A DNA stretch of 64,000 bases from Massilia putida (GCF_001941825.1 NZ_CP019036.1:14167-78166); one strand, 5' to 3'. Positions 53,391 to 62,160 are shown, counted from the stretch's first letter. The notes: a model not told the origin generated them from the letters alone. Translations and numbers: made by a program.

Positions 53391-53677
53391 ACCGGCTGTG
53401 CCTCGGCGAGCACCTTGGCGCGGAACTTCGGGGGCAAATCGCCAGGCGTCAGGAGATCAACGTCAACGCCGAGCAGCGATTTCAGCTCCTCCTCCAAATC
53501 GCCCAAGTCCAGCAACGTGGCACCGGGCAGCGCATCGACCAGCAGATCGAGGTCGCTGCCATCCCGGTCGGTGCCATGCAGCACCGAGCCGAAGATGCGT
53601 GGGTTAGCAGTGCGAAAGCGGCTCACCGCTTCACGTACGGCGTTTCGCTTCATGGCGAGCACAACGGACGGTCGCAT
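53387..53677 (-). CDS. mntA: MntA-like nucleotidyltransferase antitoxin
   Basis: A 96-residue minimal nucleotidyltransferase with [19 protein letters not shown], the GS-x-x-G-x-D-x-D site. In known systems it blocks HepT by adding AMP groups near the HEPN motif. First gene of the minus-strand unit mntA-hepT-CDF-tnpR. Confidence 0.88.
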   Translation of the reverse strand: MRPSVVLAMKRNAVREAVSRFRTANPRIFGSVLHGTDRDGSDLDLLVDALPGATLLDLGDLEEELKSLLGVDVDLLTPGDLPPKFRAKVLAEAQPV

Positions 53678-53834
53678 GGGTATCCCTTCTTATCGAAACT
53701 CGTTGAGATGGTATGCAATCAAGAATAGAATTTCAAGAACTATTTTCGAGAATCGCAACCCCTTGATTGCCGTGCCCGTGTTGGTTGCCGTGGCGAGCAT
53801 TCATAAACCTACGTTTTCAAGAAGAAGGGAACGC

Positions 53835-56744
53835 ATGCCCCGCCGTGTACTACTTTCCGGGACCGAACGAGACAGCTTGCTGATATTGCCAGAAAGCGAA
53901 GATGATCTGATTCAGCAGTACAGCTTCACGGATGCCGATCTGGCGTTGATCCGGCAACGCCGTGGCGCCGCAAACCGCCTCGGCTACGCCGTGCAGATGT
54001 GCCTGCTACGCTACCCCGGCTACGCGCTGGCCAGCGACACCGTACTGCCAGATTCGGTGCTCCATTGGATTGCCAAACAGGTGCGTAGCGACGCCGGCGC
54101 TTGGCCCGAATACGGCGAGCGGGAGAAAACGCGAAACGAGCATTTGCACGAGCTGCGCGCCTACTTGGGGTTGTCCGTGTTCGGCCTGCCTGATTTCCGC
54201 AAGTTGGTACACAGCCTGGCCGACCTCGCCATGCAGACCGATAGGGCCATGATCCTTGCAGCGCACGCCCTCGATACGCTGCGCCAGAAGCGCATCATCC
54301 TTCCTGCGCTGACCGTCATCGAACGGGCCTGCGCCGAAGCCGTGACCAGGGCGAACCGGCGAATCTATCGCACGCTGATCGAGCCGCTGGAGCGCCACCA
54401 TAGGCGCTCCCTGGACAACCTGCTCAACGTCGCGCCCAACATGAGCATCACCTGGCTCGTATGGCTGCGTCAGTCGCCGCTCAAGCCCAATTCCCGCTAC
54501 ATGCGCGAGCACATCGAACGCCTCAAGGTGTTCCAGTCGCTCGCGCTTCCGGACGGGCTGGGCCGCCAGATCCACCAGAACCGGCTGCTGAAGATGGCCC
54601 GCGAGGGCGCGCAGATGACGCCGCGCGACCTGGCCAAGTTCGAGGATGAGCGACGCTATGCCACCCTGGCGGCGCTGGCCATCGAAGGCATGGCCACCGT
54701 CACGGATGAATTGGTCGACCTGCACGACCGCATCATGATCAAGCTGTTCAGCGTCGCCAAGAACAAGCATCAACAGGACTTTCAGAAGCAGGGCAAGGCG
54801 ATCAACGACAAGGTGCGTCTGTATTCGAAGGTCGGCCGCGCGCTGGTCGAGGCCAAGGAATCGGGCTGCGACCCGTTCGCCGCGATCGAGGCAATCCTGC
54901 CATGGTCAGATTTCGCGCAGAGCGTCACCGAGGCCGGCCAGTTGGCACAGCCCGAATCGTTCGACCACCTGTCCCTGATCGGCGAACAATACAGCACGCT
55001 GCGCCGTTATACGCCCGAGTTCCTCGACGTGCTCAAGCTGAAGGCAGCGCCGGCCGCGCAAGCGGTGCTCGACGCGATCAACGTGCTGCGCGAAATGAAC
55101 ATGACCGGCGCGCGCAAGGTGCCCGACGACGCGCCAGTCACATTCGTCAAGGCGCGCTGGAAGCCCCTCGTCATCACCGACGAGGGGCTTGACCGCCGCT
55201 TCTACGAAATCTGCTTGCTGACGGAGCTGAAGAATTCGCTGCGGTCGGGCGATATCTGGGTGCAGGGATCGCGGCAGTTCCGCGACTTCGACGAATACCT
55301 CCTGCCGGCGGCCAAATTCGGTGCCATGAAGGCTGCGAGCGAGCTACCGATCGCGGTCGACCAGGACTGCGACCAATACCTGCATGACCGCTTGCTGCTG
55401 CTCGAACAGCAGCTGACCAAGGTCAACCGCCTGGCGCTGACCAATGAACTGCCGGACGCGGCGCAGGTACTGATCAACCTTACGAGCGGCCTGCTGCCCC
55501 GCATCAAAATCACGGAACTGCTGATGGACGTGGACGACTGGACCGGATTCACGCGCCATTTCGTCCACCTCAAAAACGGCGAGGAGGCCAAGGACCGCCC
55601 GCTGTTACTGTCGGCGATCCTGGCCGACGCGATCAACCTCGGGCTGACCAAGATGGCGGAATCGAGCCCCGGCGCCACCTACGCGAAGCTGTCCTGGTTA
55701 CAGGCCTGGCACATCCGCGACGAAACGTACTCGGCCAGCCTGGCCGAACTCGTCAACGCCCAGCTCAGGCACTCGTTTGCGGGGCACTGGGGCGACGGCA
55801 CCACGTCGTCATCGGACGGCCAGCGCTTCCGCACCGGCGGCCGGGCGGAGAGCACAGGGCATATCAATCCGAAATACGGCGCCGAGCCGGGCAAGCTGTT
55901 CTACACCCACATCTCCGACCAGTACGCGCCGTTCAGCACCAAGGTGGTCAATGTCGCGGTGCGCGATTCGACCTACGTGCTGGACGGCCTGCTGTACCAC
56001 GAATCGGACTTACGCATTGAGGAGCACTACACCGACACGGCCGGCTTCACCGACCACGTGTTCGCGCTGATGCACCTGCTGGGGTTCCGGTTTGCGCCAC
56101 GCATCCGCGACCTGGGCGACACCAAGCTGTACGTGCCTGGCAAGGTGGCGGACCACCCAGCGCTGAGATCGATGATCGGCGGCACCCTTAATATCAAGCA
56201 CCTGCGCGAGCATTGGGACGATATTCTGCGGCTGGCTTCGTCCATCAAACACGGAACTGTCAGCGCGTCCCTCATGCTCCGCAAGCTCGGCAGCTACCCG
56301 CGCCAGAACGGCCTGGCCATCGCGCTGCGCGAGCTGGGCCGCATCGAGCGCACACTGTTCATCCTGGACTGGTTGCAAAACATTGAGCTGCGCCGGCGAG
56401 TGCATGCTGGGCTGAACAAAGGTGAAGCCCGCAACGCGCTGGCCAGGGCGGTCTTCATCCACAGGCTGGGCGAGATCCGAGACAGAACATTCGAACAGCA
56501 GCGGTACCGGGCCAGCGGCCTGAACCTGGTGACGGCCGCTATCGTCCTGTGGAACACCGTGTATCTGGAGCGCTCAACGCAGGCCCTGCGCGAGGCCGGC
56601 AAGCTGGCCGACGACGACATGCTGCAATTCCTGTCGCCGTTGGGATGGGAGCACATTAACCTGACCGGGGATTACGTCTGGCGGCAAAGCAGGAAGGTCG
56701 ACGAGGGCAAATATCGGCCGCTGCGGGACTTCAAGGATCGGTAA
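53835..56744 (+). CDS. tnpA: Tn3-family TnpA transposase
   Basis: A 969-residue DDE transposase starting [20 protein letters not shown], with the DUF4158 N-terminal domain and the catalytic part containing [39 protein letters not shown] and the [11 protein letters not shown] end region. ATG at 53835 has AGAAGGGA upstream; the upstream open frame to 52914 runs opposite to the CDF/HepT/MntA genes and is not coding. It stops 5 bp before the right inverted repeat. Confidence 0.93.
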   Translation: MPRRVLLSGTERDSLLILPESEDDLIQQYSFTDADLALIRQRRGAANRLGYAVQMCLLRYPGYALASDTVLPDSVLHWIAKQVRSDAGAWPEYGEREKTRNEHLHELRAYLGLSVFGLPDFRKLVHSLADLAMQTDRAMILAAHALDTLRQKRIILPALTVIERACAEAVTRANRRIYRTLIEPLERHHRRSLDNLLNVAPNMSITWLVWLRQSPLKPNSRYMREHIERLKVFQSLALPDGLGRQIHQNRLLKMAREGAQMTPRDLAKFEDERRYATLAALAIEGMATVTDELVDLHDRIMIKLFSVAKNKHQQDFQKQGKAINDKVRLYSKVGRALVEAKESGCDPFAAIEAILPWSDFAQSVTEAGQLAQPESFDHLSLIGEQYSTLRRYTPEFLDVLKLKAAPAAQAVLDAINVLREMNMTGARKVPDDAPVTFVKARWKPLVITDEGLDRRFYEICLLTELKNSLRSGDIWVQGSRQFRDFDEYLLPAAKFGAMKAASELPIAVDQDCDQYLHDRLLLLEQQLTKVNRLALTNELPDAAQVLINLTSGLLPRIKITELLMDVDDWTGFTRHFVHLKNGEEAKDRPLLLSAILADAINLGLTKMAESSPGATYAKLSWLQAWHIRDETYSASLAELVNAQLRHSFAGHWGDGTTSSSDGQRFRTGGRAESTGHINPKYGAEPGKLFYTHISDQYAPFSTKVVNVAVRDSTYVLDGLLYHESDLRIEEHYTDTAGFTDHVFALMHLLGFRFAPRIRDLGDTKLYVPGKVADHPALRSMIGGTLNIKHLREHWDDILRLASSIKHGTVSASLMLRKLGSYPRQNGLAIALRELGRIERTLFILDWLQNIELRRRVHAGLNKGEARNALARAVFIHRLGEIRDRTFEQQRYRASGLNLVTAAIVLWNTVYLERSTQALREAGKLADDDMLQFLSPLGWEHINLTGDYVWRQSRKVDEGKYRPLRDFKDR

Positions 56745-56749
56745 CAGGG

Positions 56750-56787
56750 CTTAGCGCCCGATTTTCTCCGTTTTCCCTATTTGCCCC
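56750..56787. repeat. Tn3 right inverted repeat
   Basis: 38 bp, read inward GGGGCAAATAGGGAAAACGG then AGAAAATCGGGCGCTAAG. Followed by TATAGA, the same sequence that precedes the left repeat. Confidence 0.9.
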
Positions 56788-56935
56788 TATAGACGACATG
56801 GCCGTCGACCAGCACGGAGGTGATATCGATCGGGCGACCGCCCAAAGTGGTGGCTGTGGGATGGATTCGGCGCACTTTAAAGTAAGGATATCTGTAGAGT
56901 GCAAGCCGGATTCTCTTCAATAAACGCTGAAACAT
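56788..56935 (-). pseudogene. 5' half of the small plasmid gene split by Tn3
   Basis: On the minus strand from an ATG at 56935 with AGGA upstream: MFQRLLKRIRLALYRYPYFK then RRIHPTATTLGGRPIDITSVLVDGHVVYR. The last part looks like the end of an amidohydrolase-type strand, but the protein is too short for that family. The rest is at 40339-40526. Confidence 0.75.
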
Positions 56936-56990
56936 TTCCGTCCTAAAAATTGTTGAGTGATTGAATGGCAACTTCCGCCAGCATACAACG

Positions 56991-57075
56991 GCGCCCGCGA
57001 TCGGCTTGCAGCCGGCCGGCGTCAGCATCGAGGTCGGCCGTGGCCACCACCAGATTGCCGACGATCCCAGCTTAT
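56991..57075. repeat. GC-rich palindrome-hexamer array C (single degenerate unit)
   Basis: About 85 bp with CGCGATCGGC, GCCGGCCGGCGTCAGCATCG and TTGCCGACGATC, a partial unit of the same repeat as arrays A and B. It lies ~55 bp upstream of the start of the split gene. The rest of the gap to 57241 is AT-rich with no clear feature apart from a TTGACA at 57194. Confidence 0.7.
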
Positions 57076-57241
57076 TACGCACTGGATAATTTGGATAGAT
57101 AAAAAATAGCTGTATAATTTGAAATGCGGAACGTCATTATTATCCATGCGAATTCATATGGATATCTAGGGTGTACCTAAATTATCATGTGCGCTTGACA
57201 ACTTGGCATGTGCGGACCACATAAATTGCATTGGAGACAAC

Positions 57242-57673
57242 GTGTCATTTACCGACCAAGATATTGCTAACTGGACCCGTATTGTCGAAATCTTCGGAGC
57301 GATTGAAGTAGAAATTGATGATGATACGCAGCGGGTTGTATTAGTCCCAATAAGAATGAATGTTTTTGAACGCAACTTGGGCCAGATCTTGGCCGATGGC
57401 ATACGTTCGATAACGCGAATTGATGAGGATGTGCATGTGTGGATGGATGTTCAGGGCGATGAAATTCCCGCATACGTTGAGGAAGCAATTCGTTTATGCA
57501 GTGGATGCGCTTTGAGGGTAATTCTGACTCACGAAGACGCTAGTTCTCACCCACCAGGTGGACGACTATCTCCGGGCCTGATGGAAATGCTGCGTAAAGC
57601 AGCTGCACCAGGCTTCGTTTGGCATCCTTTCGCGAATAAGTTGGTACCGTCGTTGTGGTCGGATTTCAAATGA
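57242..57673 (+). CDS. Unknown acidic protein before the resolvase
   Basis: A 143-residue protein starting at GTG (VSFTDQDIANWTRIVEIFG) after GGAG. It has VEIDDDTQRVVLVPIRMNVFERNLGQILADGIRSIT and ends FANKLVPSLWSDFK. No family recognised. It overlaps the resolvase gene as ATGA, so the two are co-translated. It may act with the resolvase in multimer resolution. Confidence 0.6.
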   Translation: MSFTDQDIANWTRIVEIFGAIEVEIDDDTQRVVLVPIRMNVFERNLGQILADGIRSITRIDEDVHVWMDVQGDEIPAYVEEAIRLCSGCALRVILTHEDASSHPPGGRLSPGLMEMLRKAAAPGFVWHPFANKLVPSLWSDFK

Positions 57674-58329
57674 AGATCGCACGCATATATATCCGCGTCA
57701 GCACCGACGACCAGGATCTAGCACGACAAGCGACATTGCGTGCAGCAACGGAAGCGGCAGGATTTTATGTCGCTGCTGTGTATGCGGAGAAAGCCAGCGG
57801 TGCGCGCGCCGATCGGCCCGAATTACTCCGGCTGATCGCTGATTTGCAGGCTGGCGAAGTGGTGGTAGCGGAACACATTGACCGTATCACCCGCTTGCCG
57901 TTGCCCGAGGCCGAAGCGTTGATCGCAAAAATCCGTGCTGCCGGCGCCAAGCTATCAGTGCCAGGTTTGGTCGACTTGTCGGAGCTGGTGGCCGAGGCGT
58001 CAGGCGTGGCCAGGATCGTGCTGGAGGCTGTTCAAGACATGCTCTTGAAGATCCTCTTGCAAATGGCAAGAGAGAACTACGAAACGATGCGTCGACGTCA
58101 GCGCGAGGGGATCGCCTTGGCCAAGGAGCAAGGCAAGTACAAAGGTGGCCGGAAGGCCGACACGGCGCTACACGCGCGGATCATCGCCTTGAGGCAGAAC
58201 CACAGCATTGCGGCCACGGCCAAGCTGGCGGGCTGTTCTGAGCCGCTGGTCAAATTGGTTTGGCGCGCGCATCAAAAGAGAGTTTCCACAGCGGCCGATG
58301 AGATAGAGCTAGCTTCTCAACCGTCCTGA
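57670..58329 (+). CDS. Plasmid serine resolvase
   Basis: A 219-residue serine recombinase: ARIYIRVSTDDQ with active Ser, GARADRPELLRLIADL, and a C-terminal helix-turn-helix (HSIAATAKLAGCSEPLVKLVW). The E-helix region differs from Tn3 resolvases. Likely resolves plasmid multimers, as it is in the backbone outside both large transposons. Confidence 0.85.
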   Translation: MKIARIYIRVSTDDQDLARQATLRAATEAAGFYVAAVYAEKASGARADRPELLRLIADLQAGEVVVAEHIDRITRLPLPEAEALIAKIRAAGAKLSVPGLVDLSELVAEASGVARIVLEAVQDMLLKILLQMARENYETMRRRQREGIALAKEQGKYKGGRKADTALHARIIALRQNHSIAATAKLAGCSEPLVKLVWRAHQKRVSTAADEIELASQPS

Positions 58330-58521
58330 CGGCGAATTGAGGTCGGCGCTGCATTGCTCTACCGGGTTGTCCATTTTCTCAGTCGGGGTAGTTCGGGAAG
58401 CCTGAGCCCTGCGACTTCTTGATTCGGCAAGCAACTTTTTCGTGTGTTCACGGTGCAGTTTGATAGCCTCTTCCAGTTCGGCAGAGGTCATGTACTGCGG
58501 AGATTTTTCGTTAAAGATCAT
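58309..58521 (-). CDS. Small unknown protein
   Basis: A 70-residue polar protein (MIFNEKSPQYMTSAELEEAIKLHREHTKKLLAESRSRRAQ) with one likely coiled helix. It converges with and overlaps the resolvase end by 21 bp. A backbone palindrome lies 48 bp upstream of its start. Support is limited to an open frame with plausible codons. Confidence 0.45.
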   Translation of the reverse strand: MIFNEKSPQYMTSAELEEAIKLHREHTKKLLAESRSRRAQASRTTPTEKMDNPVEQCSADLNSPSGRLRS

Positions 58522-58568
58522 CCTGTTATTCTACTCCTGCTGTTGTCCAACTGCTCACGGAACAAGAA

Positions 58569-58584
58569 TTTCGCGGACGCGAAA
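58569..58584. repeat. Backbone palindrome copy 10
   Basis: TTTCGCGGACGCGAAA in the divergent gap between the small gene and the SOS locus, 34 bp before the LexA box. Confidence 0.88.
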
Positions 58585-58618
58585 ACGGCTCACCCTTGCC
58601 AAAACATGAACTAGCCGG

Positions 58619-58638
58619 TACTGTACATTCATACAGTA
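58619..58638. promoter_or_regulatory. LexA (SOS) box
   Basis: TACTGTACATTCATACAGTA matches the E. coli-type CTGT-N8-ACAG box with both flanking TA. It is 15 bp before the start at 58653, so it likely controls that gene and imuA. Confidence 0.85.
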
Positions 58639-58652
58639 TTTAGGCATTTTTC

Positions 58653-59000
58653 ATGTACGTGAAGGCTTGCAGGATTTATAACGACGGCGGCGCGCCGATG
58701 CTGCGCCACGATCTGGCGTTCGCGCATCCCACTGACAGCGGGTGGCTTGTCTGCCGGGATGCATTGGACAAGCGCACTGGTCGCATGGTCAAGCGCGCAT
58801 GGTTGCTGAACGACGATCGCACGCGGAACGTGTATCCGCCGCTGTGTTATGTCGACTCGGTTTTCGAGAACGGCGCAATCCATATTCGCGGGGAGGAACG
58901 CGACGACCTGTCTGGAAAGCTGACCGCGATGGGCTGGTATTGCGAGATCGTGGACGGCCGGCGACACGGCCAGGACGCGCGCGGACCCTTGCCGATCTGA
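58653..59000 (+). CDS. Unknown protein at head of SOS operon
   Basis: A 115-residue protein starting MYVKACRIYNDGGAPMLRHD. No family recognised. It has many aromatic and basic residues (GWLVCRDALDKRTGRMVKRAWLL, GWYCEIVDGRRHGQD). It lies directly behind a LexA box and 4 bp before imuA, so it should be induced with it by DNA damage. Confidence 0.65.
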   Translation: MYVKACRIYNDGGAPMLRHDLAFAHPTDSGWLVCRDALDKRTGRMVKRAWLLNDDRTRNVYPPLCYVDSVFENGAIHIRGEERDDLSGKLTAMGWYCEIVDGRRHGQDARGPLPI

Positions 59001-59004
59001 CGCC

Positions 59005-59724
59005 ATGACCTCAGAACGCGCCCCAGCCCCCGAATCCCTGCATCCGTCGCTATGGCGTGCATCGCAGCTGGCCCGAGCCGATGTCCGATGCATCGACACA
59101 GGACACGTCGCCTTGTCCAGTCAATTACCTGGTGGAGGCTGGCCAGTTGGAACCCTGATTGACATGCTCGTCCAGCAGCCAGGCATAGGCGAGATCCGCC
59201 TACTCGCCCCTGCGCTCGCGCGCGTTGCCAAGCGCTGTATCGTCATGGTCGAGCCACCGCAGGCGCCGCAGGCGATCGCACTTGCTTCACTTGGGCTGGC
59301 TCCCTCACAACTGATCTGGATACGTAGCCCCCGCAGCGCCGACGCCCTCTGGAGCGTAGAACAGGTATTGCGCAGCGGTTCATGCGGAGCGGTCCTGTTC
59401 TGGCAACCGCATATTCGTGCCGAGAGCTTGCGCCGCCTGCACTTGGCGGCCCAACATGGCGAGACGTTGTTTTTCATGTTCCGACCGCTTGCCGCCGCCC
59501 AGGATACTTCGCCGGCGCCACTCCGCTTGAGCCTACGGCCTGCAGCTGGTGGAATCGAAATCGGCTTCGTCAAACGGCGCGGGCCACAAAGGGACGAGCC
59601 GCTGTTCTTGCCTATGTCGGTACCATCAATGACGCCCACTGTGCCGCCGCGCCATGTCCCAACGCCACGCCCTGTCCAGGTACCCGCCGTCGAGCAACGG
59701 CGTGCAGATGAGCTAGTACGGTAG
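59005..59724 (+). CDS. imuA: ImuA (RecA/SulA-like translesion factor)
   Basis: A 239-residue RecA-like protein: LHPSLWRASQLARADVRCIDTGHVALSSQLPGGGWPVGTLIDML and IGEIRLLAPALARV match the start of ImuA. It normally works with ImuB and DnaE2 (ImuC) in mutagenic repair. Here no imuB or dnaE2 follows; instead a structured repeat begins 18 bp after the stop. It may use chromosomal partners, or the operon is a remnant. Confidence 0.82.
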   Translation: MTSERAPAPESLHPSLWRASQLARADVRCIDTGHVALSSQLPGGGWPVGTLIDMLVQQPGIGEIRLLAPALARVAKRCIVMVEPPQAPQAIALASLGLAPSQLIWIRSPRSADALWSVEQVLRSGSCGAVLFWQPHIRAESLRRLHLAAQHGETLFFMFRPLAAAQDTSPAPLRLSLRPAAGGIEIGFVKRRGPQRDEPLFLPMSVPSMTPTVPPRHVPTPRPVQVPAVEQRRADELVR

Positions 59725-59741
59725 ATCCGCGATCGCGGCCG

Positions 59742-59866
59742 GCGCTCTGGAGGAGCGCCGTGATACGAGGGGTGTCGCCCTGAACGGGCGACAGGCCGCT
59801 AAAGCGAAAGACCGGCCCGCTGGCGCGCCCCCCTCGATCCTTCACACGTTGCCTTGTTTGGCCTCC
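59742..59866 (+). repeat. Structured repeat, copy 1 (inverted relative to copy 2)
   Basis: About 125 bp, over 90% identical by eye to the complement of 61968-62097. It contains hairpins GGCGCTC/GAGCGCC (in this copy), TGTCGCCC/GGGCGACA and CGCT/AGCG. It directly follows imuA. Confidence 0.88.
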
Positions 59867-59913
59867 AGAAGAAGGTTTTTCCCTGCCTGCGATCTTCGTC
59901 ACACGGCAGGGAT

Positions 59914-59930
59914 GCCCCGCCGTGCGGGGC
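59914..59930. terminator. GC hairpin before convergent gene
   Basis: GCCCCGC, CGT, GCGGGGC at the convergent junction. No strong U-run. Confidence 0.4.
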
Positions 59931-59936
59931 CGGGCC

Positions 59937-60173
59937 TTACTGTATCTCGGCCAGCTTCTTTGCTTTCATAATTTCTTCTTCCTTCCACCAAGTACGGATG
60001 TGCGATTCCAGTTTCAGACTGTCCATATAGGCAGCGTTGCGAATCACAGCGGCCTTTTCGTTTAACGCGGCCGCCTCACGTACTTTCATTTCGATTTCTT
60101 CCCGAGCTTGCCGAATTTGCTCAGTGACGTTTTCCAGATTTTCGACCCACTTCATTACCGTGCATTGCGTCAT
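59937..60173 (-). CDS. Small coiled-coil protein
   Basis: A 78-residue protein (MTQCTVMKWVENLENVTEQI, then REEIEMKVREAAALNEKAAV) that is almost all helix and likely a coiled coil. It has its own strong promoter with the shared operator (60241-60287) and the ATCAACGTAAGC leader, then AGAGG before the ATG. The shared control ties it to plasmid maintenance; function unknown. Confidence 0.65.
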   Translation of the reverse strand: MTQCTVMKWVENLENVTEQIRQAREEIEMKVREAAALNEKAAVIRNAAYMDSLKLESHIRTWWKEEEIMKAKKLAEIQ

Positions 60174-60240
60174 GATTAACCTCTTGCTTACGTTGATAAG
60201 AATTTCTATTTACTGATGAATCTCTGTTCACCATGAGATT

Positions 60241-60287
60241 AGTATATTCCCGGCCTATATCTTTGTCAACCTAAATAGGTTTACATA
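60241..60287 (-). promoter_or_regulatory. Promoter/operator of the small coiled-coil gene
   Basis: On the minus strand: imperfect inverted repeat with GGTTGACAAA (60271-60262), -35 TTGACA (60269-60264), 17-bp spacer, and -10 TATACT (60246-60241). Leader motif ATCAACGTAAGC at 60197-60186. Divergent from the promoter at 60329. Confidence 0.82.
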
Positions 60288-60328
60288 AGATTGTATTTTC
60301 TAATCGGGCCGAATAAACCGTTCAATAT

Positions 60329-60375
60329 TTTGTCAATCTATATAGGTTGACAAAGCGGATTTAGGGGACTATACT
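60329..60375 (+). promoter_or_regulatory. Promoter/operator of the DUF932 gene
   Basis: TTTGTCAATC, TATATA, GGTTGACAAA (60329-60354) covers -35 TTGACA (60347-60352). 17-bp spacer, TATACT at 60370-60375. Leader motif ATCAACGTAAGC at 60425 and AAGGAG before the start. Confidence 0.88.
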
Positions 60376-60451
60376 TGTATTCAAGGTAGACGAACGATCT
60401 ACCGGTAAAAAAGCAAATCACTTAATCAACGTAAGCTAAAGGAGAAATACC

Positions 60452-61279
60452 ATGAAACTCGCAACCCGCTTTGGCCGCAACAATACCTCCGTCCGTTCGA
60501 GCATCCCGCTCACCAACGACGAAATCCGTCTCGTGGCCCCGTCGATCTTTGCGGAAGAAAAGCACGACAGCCGCTCGGAGCGTTACACCTACATCCCGAC
60601 GATTCACGTCCTGGACAACCTGCGCAAGGAAGGCTTCGAGCCGTTCATGGCCTGCCAGGCTAAATGCCGCGATGAAGGCAAGCGCGAATTCACCAAGCAC
60701 ATGCTGCGCCTGCGCCACGCAAGCCAGATCACGACCGGCGAGGCCAACGAGATCATCTTGCTCAACAGCCACGATGGCACCAGCAGCTATCAAATGCTGG
60801 CCGGCACCTTCCGCTTCGTGTGCAGCAACGGCATGGTGTGCGGCGATACGCTCAACGATATTCGCATCCACCACAAAGGAAACGTCGTTGACAACGTGAT
60901 CGAAGGCGCTTTCCGCGTCGTCGACGACTTCGAGCGCATCGACGGCCAGATTGTCGACATGAAGTCGTTGACCCTGAACCAAGGCGAGCAACAAGCCTTC
61001 GCACATGCAGCGCTGGCACTCAAGTACGACACGGAGATTGCGCCGGCACCGATCACCGAACGCCAGATCCTGACTCCGAAGCGCCGCGACGATGCTGGTG
61101 ACGATCTGTGGCGCACCTTCAACCGCGTGCAAGAACGCATGCTGCAAGGTGGCGTTCCGGGCCGCGCTGCCAACGGCCGCAACATGACCACGCGCGCGGT
61201 TACTGGTATCGACCAAGGCATCAAGCTCAACCGGGCGCTGTGGCTTCTGGCCGAGAAGATGAAAGAGTTGAAGGCGTAA
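60452..61279 (+). CDS. DUF932 plasmid protein
   Basis: A 275-residue cytosolic protein of DUF932 (phage/plasmid-like TIGR03299 relatives). Core: YTYIPTIHVLDNLRKEGFEPFMACQAKCRDEGKREFTKHMLRLRHASQ... NEIILLNSHDGTSSYQMLAGTFRFVCSNGMVCGDTLNDIRIHHKGNVVDNVIEGAFRV. The family is common on plasmids and phages but its role is not established. It has one of the strongest predicted promoters of the window. Two small genes follow after a terminator. Confidence 0.85.
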   Translation: MKLATRFGRNNTSVRSSIPLTNDEIRLVAPSIFAEEKHDSRSERYTYIPTIHVLDNLRKEGFEPFMACQAKCRDEGKREFTKHMLRLRHASQITTGEANEIILLNSHDGTSSYQMLAGTFRFVCSNGMVCGDTLNDIRIHHKGNVVDNVIEGAFRVVDDFERIDGQIVDMKSLTLNQGEQQAFAHAALALKYDTEIAPAPITERQILTPKRRDDAGDDLWRTFNRVQERMLQGGVPGRAANGRNMTTRAVTGIDQGIKLNRALWLLAEKMKELKA

Positions 61280-61287
61280 CGGCCGGG

Positions 61288-61310
61288 GAGGGGCGCCGTC
61301 CCCCTCTTTT
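61288..61310 (+). terminator. Terminator after DUF932 gene
   Basis: GAGGGG/CCCCTC stem with TTTT at 61307-61310. Confidence 0.7.
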
Positions 61311-61341
61311 ATGTGGACGTTGGAAATCATAGGAGCGACCC

Positions 61342-61596
61342 ATGAAAACCCGAATGATGGGCCAGGCGCTGCAGGCCAATAAGCGCGCCCGTACCCAGGC
61401 GCGCCGCCTCGGCGCGATCGTCAAGCAGTACCAGGACGACCCGGAGCGCAATTACTGGCGGCATAGTGAGGCGGTATCGCTTGCTCGCAAGGTGTCTGCC
61501 AACTGGCGGACGTTTGAGACGGTCGGGCGCGTCATCCTGACCGACCGCGGCGACCGCCGGCAAGTGTTTTTGCCGGACGTCGACTCGGCCGTGTAG
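61342..61596 (+). CDS. Small basic unknown protein
   Basis: An 84-residue basic protein (MKTRMMGQALQANKRARTQARR, then LGAIVKQYQDDPERNYWRHSEAVSLARK). AGGAG precedes the ATG. It could bind nucleic acid, but no motif is recognised. Same strand as the DUF932 gene and followed by another small gene after 18 bp. Confidence 0.6.
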   Translation: MKTRMMGQALQANKRARTQARRLGAIVKQYQDDPERNYWRHSEAVSLARKVSANWRTFETVGRVILTDRGDRRQVFLPDVDSAV

Positions 61597-61614
61597 CCGC
61601 AGCTGGAGGACGTC

Positions 61615-61929
61615 ATGATTCATCACAAACACATCCCGACGCCGGTTGTGGCACGCGCACTCATCGCAATCGAAATGGAGAAAATGCCGTTTGGCGCCCT
61701 TTCAGACGAACGCCGCGACGAGATCGCGCGCGGTGCGCTTGGACCAGTGCTTTTCGTGATCGAGGCTTTGCAGATCGCGGCAGAATCCGGCGCCGACGTG
61801 GACGCAGTAGTAAGGCACTACATCGGTTCGGTAGCGGCTGAAACGGAGCTTGAGAAGAGGGAGCAACACTTTCACGACCTCATCACGCGCTTGCAGACCA
61901 GGACGCCGCCCGGCCGACTGTCTAGCTGA
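61615..61929 (+). CDS. Small helical unknown protein
   Basis: A 104-residue helical protein starting MIHHKHIPTPVVARALIAIEMEKMPFGALSDE, with LEKREQHFHDLITRLQTR near the end. GGAGG precedes the start. No family recognised. It is followed by copy 2 of the structured repeat, in the convergent position. Confidence 0.6.
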   Translation: MIHHKHIPTPVVARALIAIEMEKMPFGALSDERRDEIARGALGPVLFVIEALQIAAESGADVDAVVRHYIGSVAAETELEKREQHFHDLITRLQTRTPPGRLSS

Positions 61930-61967
61930 TCCGGCCGCGTCCGCACGGCCAGCGGCAAACACCTTCC

Positions 61968-62097
61968 GCTGGAGGCCAAACAAGGCAACGTGTGAAGGAT
62001 CGAGGGGGCGCGCCAGCGGGCCGGTCTTTCGCTTTAGCGGCCTGTCGCCCGTTCAGGGCGACACCCCCCGCATCACGGCGCTCATCCAGAGCGTCCG
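61968..62097 (-). repeat. Structured repeat, copy 2
   Basis: Complement of copy 1 (59742-59866). Read on the minus strand it comes ~65 bp after the stop of the 54-residue gene, the same relation as copy 1 to imuA. Hairpin TGTCGCCC/GGGCGACA is kept. Confidence 0.88.
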
Positions 62098-62144
62098 GTC
62101 GCGCTGGTTGATGAGAGGAACAACGGTTGAACGATGCTCGACGT

Positions 62145-62160
62145 TTTCGCGCCCGCGAAA
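62145..62160. repeat. Backbone palindrome copy 11
   Basis: TTTCGCGCCCGCGAAA, abutting the stop codon of the 54-residue gene, as copy 1 does for the transfer operon. Confidence 0.85.

Larger units (their letters stand above)
40527..56787. mobile_element. Tn3-family transposon, 16.3 kb, metal-resistance cargo
   Basis: 38-bp inverted repeats at 40527-40564 and 56750-56787, both starting GGGG and ending TTAAG/CTAAG, with the direct repeat TATAGA flanking both sides (Tn3-type 5-bp duplication with one chance base). It carries an integrase remnant, MFS, DedA-PAP2, a two-component system, an RND efflux system, resolvase, CDF, HepT/MntA and TnpA. Confidence 0.9.

Noticed and set aside
52914..53834. 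Upstream extension of the tnpA reading frame
   Set aside because: It runs opposite to CDF, hepT and mntA, which have clear motifs; the ATG at 53835 has a good ribosome site and the family start.
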